Shown here piece by piece: positions 1 to 6,900 of a stretch of DNA of 18,154 bases (the stretch's first letter is position 1; every line of letters starts with the position of its first letter). The stretch covers positions 1 through 18,154 of the forward strand of contig USPE01000009.1 of NCBI GenBank assembly GCA_900556545.1, in the 5' to 3' direction. Below the pieces are notes generated by a model that worked only from the letters and a program-made list of their open reading frames with translations, was not told where the DNA came from and searched no databases. The translations under genes and the position numbers were made by a program. The DNA comes from an uncultured Peptococcaceae bacterium (GTDB lineage Bacteria; Bacillota; Peptococcia; Peptococcales; Peptococcaceae).

Positions 1-1076
1 CCGCCGCTGATGCCGATAACCGCTGTTTTTGACCAGGAATGCACCAGTCGTTTTTTCAGCCCTTGCGCCTGAATGGATAAGATTAACTCGCAGCGTTCGG
101 CGCGGTGGCTTTGGTCGGCGGGCACAAATGGCAGCGCATCGATTTTTCGTGTCAGCGGGCAGCTGGTCTGCGCAGTAAAGGTGCAGTGATAATAGCCCCG
201 CTCTGCTTGATTTAGTGGAAAGGTATTCATTCTGCGCCGTTCCTGGTTCAGTTTCTGCACATCAATTTCGCTGATGGTCAGTCCGGTGTCAAATAACTGA
301 CTTTCTGCTAATACAACGCCATTTTCCGCAATCAGATTATGTCCGGCAAAAACTACATCGGTGGTGGATTCTCCGTAACCGGCGTTGGCGTAAACATAGC
401 CGCATAACAGGCGGGCAGATTGTCCTGTTACCAGCTGGCGGCGGTAGTCTGCTTTGCCGATTAATTCGTTGCTGGCCGATAAATTGCAGATAACAGTGGC
501 GCCGGCCATAGCATGATGGGTGGAAGGCGGCAGCGGCGCCCACAAATCTTCGCAGATTTCTACCGCAAAGGTAAAGTCAGGCAGCTGTTGGCACTGAAAT
601 AACTGTTTGCTGCCGAACAGGGTACTGTCCTGCCCGATTGGACGGAGCGCATCGCTGTAAATGGTGGCATCGGCAGGGGCTGTGTTGAAATGCCGCTGTT
701 CGTAAAATTCGCCATAGGTAGGCAAAGAGGATTTGGGTACAATGCCCAGTACTTCGCCCTGCTGCAATACAACGGCGCAATTATATAGTTTACCCCCGTG
801 GGTAACAGGTGCGCCCACCACTGCCGCCGACTGCAGCTGGCGGCTGGCTTCTATCAGCTTTTGCAGACCGTTCATACAGCCCTGCAGCAATACCGGCTGC
901 AAAAATAAATCTCCGCAGGTGTAGCCTGTCAATACTAGTTCCGGAAACACCACAAGATGACAGCCTTTTTCCTCGGCCTGCTGCCACAATGCCAGAACCG
1001 CATCGGTATTGTATGCGCAGTCCGCCACCTTGATTTCAGGTGTTGCAGCGGCAACCTTTACAAATCCGTATTCCAA
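1..1076 (-). CDS. nadE: Glutamine-dependent NAD+ synthetase, N-terminal part (cut by window edge)
   Basis: Final step of NAD+ synthesis: nicotinate adenine dinucleotide is amidated with ATP, using ammonia released from glutamine. About 358 codons are present. Residues 1-270 are a nitrilase-fold glutaminase domain with the full triad: Glu46 in FPELVLTGYT, Lys115 in PKSSLPTYGE and Cys175 in EICEDLW. The sequence then enters the synthetase domain and stops at the beginning of its pyrophosphate-binding loop (VIGISGG), so the ATP-binding and synthetase half lies outside the window. The start is TTG at 1076: it is the first codon of the conserved N-terminus (EYGFVKVAAATPEIKV) and has GGAGG 8 nt upstream (1085-1089), with no in-frame ATG nearby. 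It lies about 95 bp downstream of the ATPase gene on the same strand and has its own likely promoter. The family assignment is firm; only completeness is unknown. Confidence 0.95.
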   Translation of the reverse strand, partial: MEYGFVKVAAATPEIKVADCAYNTDAVLALWQQAEEKGCHLVVFPELVLTGYTCGDLFLQPVLLQGCMNGLQKLIEASRQLQSAAVVGAPVTHGGKLYNCAVVLQQGEVLGIVPKSSLPTYGEFYEQRHFNTAPADATIYSDALRPIGQDSTLFGSKQLFQCQQLPDFTFAVEICEDLWAPLPPSTHHAMAGATVICNLSASNELIGKADYRRQLVTGQSARLLCGYVYANAGYGESTTDVVFAGHNLIAENGVVLAESQLFDTGLTISEIDVQKLNQERRRMNTFPLNQAERGYYHCTFTAQTSCPLTRKIDALPFVPADQSHRAERCELILSIQAQGLKKRLVHSWSKTAVIGISG

Positions 1077-1095
1077 TATAAAAACCTCCCAAACA

Positions 1096-1121
1096 GGCTG
1101 CTGTTTCAAAGGAGCGCAGCC
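1096..1121 (-). other. Small GC-rich hairpin in the nadE leader
   Basis: The inverted repeat GGCTGC (1096-1101) / GCAGCC (1116-1121) has a 14-nt loop and lies between the proposed nadE promoter and its ribosome binding site. No T-tract follows on the minus strand, so it is not a normal terminator. It may be a leader structure or chance. Confidence 0.3.
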
Positions 1122-1156
1122 CTAAATGATTTCGTTAACGGTATGAAACTGTTTTT

Positions 1157-1185
1157 ATTGTACTCCAATCATTACAAAGAAACAA
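1157..1185 (-). promoter_or_regulatory. Probable sigma-A promoter of nadE
   Basis: Minus strand: -35 TTGTTT (1180-1185), 17-bp spacer, -10 TACAAT (1157-1162). The -10 matches consensus at 5 of 6 positions and the -35 is weak. It overlaps the last codons of the upstream ATPase gene, so nadE can be transcribed separately. Confidence 0.45.
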
Positions 1186-2473
1186 GAATTTCTTCGATGG
1201 CATATAAGGGCAGATTCAGCAGCCATTCCTCTTTGCGGTAGTCGGACATGGAAGTACGGATGGCAATTTCCGGCTGAAATTTGTCATGATAGCTGCGCAG
1301 ACTTTTTGCACGCAGATTTTCTTCTGCCTTCACTTCGACTGGAATGATGGTTTGGCCAGTATCAATTACAAAATCAATTTCGCAGGAACCGCGGTCATTG
1401 GTGTAGTAATAGGTGTTTAACTGGGGGATTGTGGCTAGTTGCTGCATGACAAACTGTTCTGTAAGCGCTCCCTTAAATTCCACAAATAAATCGTTGCCAT
1501 CCAGAAGTGTCTGCTGCCGCAAACCTGTCATACAGCCAAGCAAGCCAACGTCGACAATAAATAGTTTAAATGCTTTCAGATCTTCATAGGCTTTTAATGG
1601 CAGCTTTGGTGTGTTTATACGGCTGATCTTATGCACAAGCCCGCAGTCGGAAAGCCACATAATGGCTGCTTCGTAGTCTTTGGCTCTGCCGCCTTCTCTG
1701 ACAAGCCCATACAGAAATTTTTTATTTTCTTTGGCCAATTGAGAAGGAATGCTGTTCCACAACATACGGATTCGCGGCACAATTTCATTGGGTGCATGTT
1801 TGGAAAAGTCCTGCTCATATGCGGCAAGAATTCGTTGCTGGATATGGCGTACCTGATTGAAATCGTTATTTTCGGAGAAATGCAGCACAGCTTCCGGCAT
1901 TCCGCCAACAAAGTAATACAATTTTAGAGCATCTATATAGATATGTTTAAATGCAGTGATCATGGAAAAATCGTTGCTGTCCAGTAGTTGTACAAAACGT
2001 TCTTTTCCTGTAGCCATTAAAAATTCGCGGAACGATAGGGGATAGAGCTTTAGAAAATCTACTTTTCCAACAGGAAAGGATGTTCCGCTGTGCAGTGCCA
2101 GACCTAATAAGGAACCTGCGCAAATGATATGATATTGTGGTGCATCTTCGCAAAAATATTTCAGACTGGACAATGCTTTTGGTACTTCCTGCACTTCGTC
2201 AAAAATCAATAATGTAGTGTTTGGGTCGATTTTTCGACCGGCATATAGTTCCAGTCCTAAGATCAAGCGCTCTGTATTGAGATCCATGGAGAATAACTCT
2301 GCCATACGAGAATTAGAATCAAAGTTAATGTACACAGTATCTTTATACGCCTTTTGGCCGAATTCTTTCATCAGCCAGGTTTTGCCTACCTGACGGGCAC
2401 CTTCGATAATAAGTGGTTTGCGGTATTTGTTTTCTTTCCATTGGTAAAGTGTTTCCATTGCAAATCTGTACAT
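1172..2473 (-). CDS. AAA-family ATPase with C-terminal DUF4143 domain
   Basis: A 433-aa cytosolic ATP-binding protein of the AAA_14/DUF4143 family, widespread in gut anaerobes and of unknown function. Walker A is GARQVGKT (residues 25-32), Walker B is LLIFDEVQ (about 88-95), and a sensor-like segment IICAGSLLG is near 117-125. The C-terminal half carries the DUF4143 region, with a PD-(D/E)XK-nuclease-like pattern EID...VEVKA at about 365-383; whether it cuts DNA is not known. Start choice: the reading frame contains ATG at 2479, but AAGGAGG (2481-2487) ends only 1 nt from it; the ATG at 2473 has a normal 7-nt spacing, so 2473 is preferred. It has its own promoter and no obvious operon partner. 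It may be a solitary, mobile-type accessory gene, although its composition does not stand out. Confidence 0.88.
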   Translation of the reverse strand: MYRFAMETLYQWKENKYRKPLIIEGARQVGKTWLMKEFGQKAYKDTVYINFDSNSRMAELFSMDLNTERLILGLELYAGRKIDPNTTLLIFDEVQEVPKALSSLKYFCEDAPQYHIICAGSLLGLALHSGTSFPVGKVDFLKLYPLSFREFLMATGKERFVQLLDSNDFSMITAFKHIYIDALKLYYFVGGMPEAVLHFSENNDFNQVRHIQQRILAAYEQDFSKHAPNEIVPRIRMLWNSIPSQLAKENKKFLYGLVREGGRAKDYEAAIMWLSDCGLVHKISRINTPKLPLKAYEDLKAFKLFIVDVGLLGCMTGLRQQTLLDGNDLFVEFKGALTEQFVMQQLATIPQLNTYYYTNDRGSCEIDFVIDTGQTIIPVEVKAEENLRAKSLRSYHDKFQPEIAIRTSMSDYRKEEWLLNLPLYAIEEILVSL

Positions 2474-2502
2474 AAACATTCCTCCTTACCCAAGTTAGTC
2501 AT

Positions 2503-2531
2503 AGTATAACGCAATATAACAAAAAATACAA
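2503..2531 (-). promoter_or_regulatory. Probable sigma-A promoter of the DUF4143 ATPase gene
   Basis: Minus strand: -35 TTGTAT (2526-2531), 17-bp spacer, -10 TATACT (2503-2508). The predicted transcript start is about 25-30 nt upstream of the start codon at 2473, giving a short leader with AAGGAGG. Confidence 0.5.
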
Positions 2532-2552
2532 CGAACTATTGTTTAAATCATA

Positions 2553-2600
2553 CATTTTTTACAATGAAAAATAGTTTAATAACGCATTTTTTACCATGAA
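2553..2600. repeat. Pair of 16-bp direct repeats upstream of the ATPase promoter
   Basis: CATTTTTTAC(A/C)ATGAA occurs at 2553-2568 and 2585-2600, with 15 of 16 positions identical and starts 32 bp apart (about three helical turns). It lies just upstream of the ATPase promoter. It could be a repressor or activator site, but the region is very A+T-rich, so chance is possible. Confidence 0.4.
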
Positions 2601-2662
2601 TATAATAGTATTGATTGAACAGTACCGTTAAAATATATGAAAACCGTCAGGAGAACATAAGA

Positions 2663-2683
2663 AATCCATTGCAGAAATGGATT
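2663..2683. repeat. Short perfect inverted repeat before the ogt promoter
   Basis: AATCCATT (2663-2670) and AATGGATT (2676-2683) form an 8-bp stem with a 5-nt loop immediately upstream of the -35 of the ogt promoter. There is no T-tract directly after it. It may be an operator or a weak hairpin; its role is unknown. Confidence 0.35.
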
Positions 2684-2688
2684 GATTC

Positions 2689-2717
2689 TTGCAAATTTTT
2701 CGGGGAGTTGTTATAGT
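2689..2717 (+). promoter_or_regulatory. Probable sigma-A promoter of ogt
   Basis: -35 TTGCAA (2689-2694), exactly 17 bp, -10 TATAGT (2712-2717). Transcription would start near 2724, leaving a leader of about 27 nt with AGGAGG before the start at 2751. Confidence 0.6.
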
Positions 2718-2750
2718 GAAGACAGAAATTTCATTGCAGGAGGCGCTTTT

Positions 2751-3221
2751 ATGAGATATTATGCAGAGTTGCCCACAATGGCAGGTTTGCTGCGTATTGT
2801 GGAGGAAAACGATGCCATTGTACAGATTCAGTTTGAACAGGAGCAAAAAACAGTAGGTGATGCTGTATTGCAGGATACGCCGTTGCTTTTGGAGGCCAAA
2901 CGGCAGCTGGAAGAATATTTTGCCGGATTGCGGGCCAGTTTTTCGCTGCCTTTGAATCCCCGGGGTACAGCTTTTCAAAAAAAGGTGTGGCAGCAGCTGG
3001 AAGCCATTCCGTATGGTCAAACCCGCACCTATGGCCAGATTGCAGCAGCCGTTGGACAACCCACAGCCAGCAGAGCAGTAGGCGGCGCCAACCATAACAA
3101 CCCCATTGCCATTGTGATTCCCTGTCACCGTGTCATCGGCGCCAATGGTAAACTGACCGGATATGCCGGCGGCTTGGATATTAAGGAAAAGCTGCTGCGG
3201 TTGGAAGGAGTAGAAGTGTAA
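2751..3221 (+). CDS. ogt: Methylated-DNA--[protein]-cysteine S-methyltransferase
   Basis: A suicidal DNA-repair protein that moves the alkyl group from O6-alkylguanine (and O4-alkylthymine) in DNA to its own cysteine. At 156 aa it has the usual length for a stand-alone Ogt without an Ada regulatory domain. The conserved C-terminal domain shows a helix-turn-helix with the arginine finger region (TYGQIAAAVGQPTASRAVGGA, split here as residues 93-102 and 103-113), then the active-site motif IPCHRV with nucleophile Cys125, and YAGGLDIKEKLLRLE near the C-terminus. The start is ATG 2751, preceded by GCAGGAGGCG; an in-frame ATG at 2682 would lie upstream of the promoter and has no binding site, so it is rejected. 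It is a single-gene unit, convergent with the EamA transporter gene and separated from it by a terminator. Confidence 0.95.
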   Translation: MRYYAELPTMAGLLRIVEENDAIVQIQFEQEQKTVGDAVLQDTPLLLEAKRQLEEYFAGLRASFSLPLNPRGTAFQKKVWQQLEAIPYGQTRTYGQIAAAVGQPTASRAVGGANHNNPIAIVIPCHRVIGANGKLTGYAGGLDIKEKLLRLEGVEV

Positions 3222-3248
3222 GCGGATAGGAGAATTGTGCAGCACCAA

Positions 3249-3298
3249 AAAATCCCGAGCAGATGATTGCCAAAAAGCAACAATCCGTTCGGGATTTT
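3249..3298. terminator. Bidirectional rho-independent terminator between ogt and the EamA gene
   Basis: AAAATCCCGA (3249-3258) pairs with TCGGGATTTT (3289-3298), a perfect 10-bp outer stem with A-tract on one side and T-tract on the other. Inside, GATTGC and GCAACAATC provide weaker additional pairing. It serves two convergent genes. Confidence 0.85.
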
Positions 3299-3306
3299 CT
3301 AATTCT

Positions 3307-4245
3307 TCAACCACCGGATGCAACATTGTCCAACTGCTTTTGCAGCTGCTGTTTATTGCCGAAGGCGATGATGGGAATGCAGCTTAAAATCAGCAGGAAG
3401 CCGACAAAGTCCAAGCCGGTCAGCGGTACGTTTAAAAACAGCACCGAGATGATCATAGAGGCCACCGGTTCTACCGAGGACAGAATACTGCCGGTAACGC
3501 TGCCCACAATGCTGACACCGGCCTGATAAAAGCAAAATGAGCAGACTGTACCGGGAATGATGACCATTGCCATATGCAGATAAAGCGCAGGATTTACAAT
3601 TACAGAAATATTCCACGGGCGGAACAAAAGCAGCAAGGCAATGCCGCCAATCAGCATACCCCAGCCGATGATGACCAACAGATCAAAGCTGCGCAGCAGT
3701 CGGCGGGGCTGCATGGTGTAAACTACAAAAGAAGCGGCGCTGACCAGTCCCCAGAACAACGCCAGCGGATTGATTACCAGCGCACCCAGGTTTAGATGGG
3801 TGGTGCAGGTGAAGGCGCCGGCGATGACCAATAAGACCGAGATGGTTTCATAAACCCGGGGCAGCCGTTTTTCGGTGATGACTGTGTACAACAAAATCAT
3901 AACCGGAGACATATAGGCCAAAACGGTAGCCAAGGCCACGTTGGAATACTGAATAGATGTGTAGTAGGCGTACTGGCACAGGGCTGAGCCTAATAAGCCA
4001 AAGAGCAGCAGATCAGCAATATTTCGTTTATCCTGCCAAACGGTAAAAATATTTTGCCGACGAACCAGAGAAAAGAGCAGCAGCAAGATGCCTGCCATAG
4101 TCAGCCGGATGGGCACCAGCCAGTTGGATGTCATTTGGTTGTGCTGAAACAGATATTGACCGCAGGAGCCGCCGACGGCCCAAAAAATGCCGCCGCTGAT
4201 GGCCAGCACATAGCCCATTGTCATTGATTTTTGCAAACCGTTCAA
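3307..4245 (-). CDS. DMT-superfamily (EamA) membrane transporter
   Basis: An inner-membrane permease of the drug/metabolite transporter superfamily, 312 aa with about ten hydrophobic helices arranged as two EamA repeats (roughly residues 9-145 and 155-295). The first helix has the typical AISGGIFWAVGG and the second repeat ends in VEPVASMIISVLFLNVPLT. Members export amino acids, nucleosides or other metabolites; the substrate here is unknown. Start choice: a TTG at 4245 overlaps the TGA stop of the upstream phosphatase gene (TTGA) and has GGAAAGAGG 8 nt upstream inside that gene. A GTG at 4272 in the same frame lacks a binding site. The overlap points to translational coupling with the PAP2 phosphatase gene. 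It ends 8 bp from a bidirectional terminator. Confidence 0.88.
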   Translation of the reverse strand: MNGLQKSMTMGYVLAISGGIFWAVGGSCGQYLFQHNQMTSNWLVPIRLTMAGILLLLFSLVRRQNIFTVWQDKRNIADLLLFGLLGSALCQYAYYTSIQYSNVALATVLAYMSPVMILLYTVITEKRLPRVYETISVLLVIAGAFTCTTHLNLGALVINPLALFWGLVSAASFVVYTMQPRRLLRSFDLLVIIGWGMLIGGIALLLLFRPWNISVIVNPALYLHMAMVIIPGTVCSFCFYQAGVSIVGSVTGSILSSVEPVASMIISVLFLNVPLTGLDFVGFLLILSCIPIIAFGNKQQLQKQLDNVASGG

Positions 4246-4796
4246 GATGAAGACCTCTTTCCTTGCAGCCACGCAGGCTGATACTTATGTTGATACCAAT
4301 CTATGATTTTATAAGCAGTCCAGCCGCTGGCAATACCTAAAATCATACCGGCCAGGATGTCGCTGGGGAAATGCACGTACAGATACAGCCGAGAGAAGGC
4401 GATGGTTGCTGCCAGTAAGAAAGCTGCAATCCCTTCTTTTCTGTGATGAAGGAACAGTGCAGTGGCTGCCGCAAAGGAGGCAAAGGTATGCCCGGACGGA
4501 AAAGAAAAATCGTCCAGCGGCGGAATCAGCAGCACCATGTCAGGAAAATAGCTGTAAGGTCTGGCGCGGGCAATCAGTGGTTTTAAAGTGACATTGCCGA
4601 TAAGCAGGCAAAAAATCAACGCCAGCGCCATAGTCAGTCCCGCTTTGCGATAGCGGGGAAGCAGCAGCAGAATAGCAGACAGAATAATCCAACCTATACC
4701 TGCATTCCCAAATGAGGATATCACAGGCAGGATGGCATCCAATAAGTCTGTATGCAGCGTGGCAATGAAATCAAGAATGGCGAATTCAAAGTCCAT
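4242..4796 (-). CDS. PAP2-family membrane phosphatase (undecaprenyl-diphosphatase / PgpB-like)
   Basis: A 184-aa integral membrane phosphatase with the complete PAP2 triad: KPLIARARP (72-80), PSGH (100-103) and SRLYLYVHFPSD (135-146), and five to six hydrophobic helices. Family members remove phosphate from undecaprenyl pyrophosphate (recycling the cell-wall lipid carrier), phosphatidylglycerol phosphate or phosphatidate on the outer face of the membrane. The exact substrate is not determined by these motifs; BcrC-like activity is the most likely. The start is ATG 4796 after AAAGGAG; an in-frame upstream ATG at 4832 has no binding site. It has an extended -10 promoter and is the first gene of a two-gene unit with the overlapping DMT transporter. 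Confidence 0.92.
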   Translation of the reverse strand: MDFEFAILDFIATLHTDLLDAILPVISSFGNAGIGWIILSAILLLLPRYRKAGLTMALALIFCLLIGNVTLKPLIARARPYSYFPDMVLLIPPLDDFSFPSGHTFASFAAATALFLHHRKEGIAAFLLAATIAFSRLYLYVHFPSDILAGMILGIASGWTAYKIIDWYQHKYQPAWLQGKRSSS

Positions 4797-4845
4797 AGAA
4801 AAACTCCTTTGTTTTACAAGAATATTGTCCAATCGTCAATCCAAT

Positions 4846-4873
4846 ATTATAGCAGGTCTTGGGGTAAAATCAA
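4846..4873 (-). promoter_or_regulatory. Probable extended -10 promoter of the PAP2/EamA operon
   Basis: Minus strand: -35 TTGATT (4868-4873), 16-bp spacer, TGC followed by a consensus TATAAT (-10 at 4846-4851). The -35 overlaps the T-tract of the terminator of the upstream ABC gene, so termination and initiation are packed together. Confidence 0.65.
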
Positions 4874-4901
4874 GCCATACCGCCCGCTGGACAGTATGGC
4901 T
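4865..4901 (-). terminator. Rho-independent terminator after the ABC exporter gene
   Basis: Stem AGCCATAC (4873-4880) / GTATGGCT (4894-4901), 8 bp with a 13-nt loop, followed on the minus strand by TTGATTTTA. It lies 20 bp after the stop codon of the ABC gene. Confidence 0.7.
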
Positions 4902-4920
4902 ACAGATGATGATATCACTG

Positions 4921-6715
4921 TTATGATGGCTGCTCTGTCAGTTGATACCAGAGCCGATAGTAGATGCCCTGCTGCTGTAGCAGTTCTTCGTGACTGCCTG
5001 CTTCGGCAATGCCGTCAGAGTCCAGCACCAGAATCCGATCGTAATTTTTTATGGTGGTCAGACGATGGGCAATAGTCAGCGTGGTACGGCCGTGGGCCAG
5101 TGCTTCCAGGCTTTGACTTACCATAATTTCGCTTTCGTTGTCCAAAGCGCTGGTGGCTTCGTCTAAAATCAAAATCGGCGGATTCTTTAAAAAGATGCGG
5201 GCGATGGCGATGCGCTGTTTTTGTCCGCCGGATAGCTTTACGCCCCGTTCTCCCACATAGGTATGGTATCCCTGGGGCAGCGCTTGGATAAATTGAGCGG
5301 CTCCGGCGCGGGCAGCAGCCTGTTGAATTTCCGCTTCTGATGCGTTCGGTTTTCCGTAGGCGATGTTTTCCGCAACGGTGCCGCTGAATAGGTAGACATC
5401 CTGCTGCACAATGCCGATGGCGTTGCGCAGGCTTTGCAGCGTGACTGTGCGAATATCCTGCCCGTCGATATAGATGGCGCCTTCGGTTACATCATAAAAA
5501 CGGGGGATCAGGTTGCACAGGGTTGTTTTGCCGCCGCCGGAAGGGCCTACCAGAGCCAGTCTTTCTCCCGGTGCAATGGATAAATGGATATTGTGCAGCA
5601 CGTGATTGTGGTCGTCGGGATATTCAAAGCTGACATTCTGAAACTGGATAGCTCCCTGCTTTACCTGCAGCGGAACAGCATTCGGCGCATCGGTAATATC
5701 CACCGGCGTATCCATGATTTCAAAAAATCGTTCAATGCCGGTCATACCGCGCTGGAACTGCTCTGCAAATTCTACAATACGGCGGATGGTGGCAATCAAT
5801 GTGGATACATACAGTACATAGGCTACCAAAACCGCCCAAATTGGCTACCAAATCGCCGGGGGTGATGGCCTGGTATATTACAAACAGTCCGCCAGCCAGA
5901 ATGACCAGCAAATACATAAGGCCGTCAAACAGTCGTGTGGATGCTTGAAACAGCGCCATATAATGATAGGACTGCTTTTTGATTTGTTTAAACTGTTGGT
6001 TTCCCTGAGCAAATTTTTCCGTTTCCATTTTTTCTGCGCCAAAGGCTTTGATTACCCGCTCACCCAATAGGCTGTCTTCAATTTGGGCGTTCAGTTCCCC
6101 AATCTGGATGCGCTGCTGACGAAAAGCTGCCCGCAGACGGGTGTTCAATATGGTAGAAACTACGATCATCAAAGGTACGCACAGAAAAATCAATACGGTC
6201 AGTGGTATATTATAGGTGCAGAGAATAGCAAAGCTGACCAGAATTTTTAATGTGGCGATAAAGAATTCCTCCGGGCAATGATGGGAAAACTCTGTCACCT
6301 CAAATAAATCATTGGTGATGCGGCCCATGATCTGTCCGATTTTGGTATTGGAATAGTAGGCGTGGCTCAATCGCTGCAGATGGTTGAAAGCATCGCGGCG
6401 CATGTCGGTTTCAATGTAAACACCCATGACATGACCCATGTCGGCCATATAATATTGGGCAGCGGCGTCAATAAGCCGCAGAACCAGATAAAGAAAGGTT
6501 AATTTTAAAATCAGTCCCACTGTCAAAGCAGCCAGATCCTGCATGGCGGTGTTGGTGATGGTGCGCAGAATCAAAGGCAGCACCAGATCGCACAGACAGG
6601 TGAGCGCTGCGCAGAATAAATCCAGCGCCATTGTTTTGCGGTATTTTTTTTGATAAGGCCAGAATCGGCGTATTAGCTGCAGATTGGAATATTGAGGCTG
6701 TGCCGATTGTTCCAT
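4921..6715 (-). pseudogene. ABC exporter half-transporter (6-TM + ATPase), frameshifted
   Basis: Half-size ABC exporter (MdlB/LmrA/MsbA type) for export of lipids, drugs or peptides; it would work as a dimer. The N-terminal part (6715 to about 5843) encodes residues 1-291 with the transmembrane helices; this frame then runs on to a stop at 5732. The rest (to 4921) is in another frame and holds the end of the membrane domain and the ATPase: Walker A GPSGGGKTT, Q-loop QQDVYLF, signature LSGGQKQR, Walker B ILILDEATSALD and H-loop IAHRL, all intact. The frames are separated by a 22-nt insertion bounded by the direct repeat GGCTACCAAA (5821-5830 and 5843-5852). Removing 22 nt rejoins them as PGDLVAYVLYVSTL and gives a normal 590-aa protein. 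Start ATG 6715 has AAAGGA 10 nt upstream. As written, no complete exporter can be made; assembly error or a slippage-type mutation are both possible. Confidence 0.88.
5821..5852. repeat. 10-bp direct repeat bounding a 22-nt frameshifting insertion
   Basis: GGCTACCAAA at 5821-5830 and again at 5843-5852, period 22. The flanks are also similar (GGCG-ATTTGGTAGCC against GGCGGTTTTGGTAGCC on the minus strand). 22 is not a multiple of three, so the extra copy shifts the ABC gene out of frame. Confidence 0.85.
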
Positions 6716-6845
6716 TTATATCGCGTCCTTTCTGGAAAAATTGAAACGATAAAATTGCAAGCGAGATGGAAACACAGCATTTTTCAAAAAATATGAAACG
6801 ACTGTGTTTGTTCCCGCTATCATGCAGTGCGCTTTGCACAGCTGC

Positions 6846-6877
6846 AAAAACACCCTCCAGGCGAAAGCCGGAGGGTG
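6846..6877 (-). terminator. Rho-independent terminator of the IMP dehydrogenase gene
   Basis: CACCCTCC (6851-6858) pairs with GGAGGGTG (6870-6877), with an inner GGC-GAAA-GCC tetraloop stem and one bulged A. On the minus strand it is followed by TTTTT. It lies 23 bp after the guaB stop codon and is flanked by two copies of AGCTGCAAAA (6840-6849, 6881-6890). Confidence 0.9.
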
Positions 6878-6900
6878 CATAGCTGCAAAAGTGCAATAGA

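Noticed and set aside
2628..3326. Long minus-strand open frame opposite ogt
   Set aside because: No ribosome binding site, no family resemblance; fully antiparallel to a clear Ogt gene and its terminator.
3307..4272. GTG at 4272 as start of the EamA gene
   Set aside because: No ribosome binding site and it would lengthen the overlap with the PAP2 gene; TTG 4245 has GGAAAGAGG at a good distance.
5732..5860. Programmed ribosomal frameshift in the ABC exporter
   Set aside because: The frames are separated by 22 extra nucleotides between direct repeats, with no slippery heptamer plus stimulator; a slip of one base would leave an insertion in the conserved segment.
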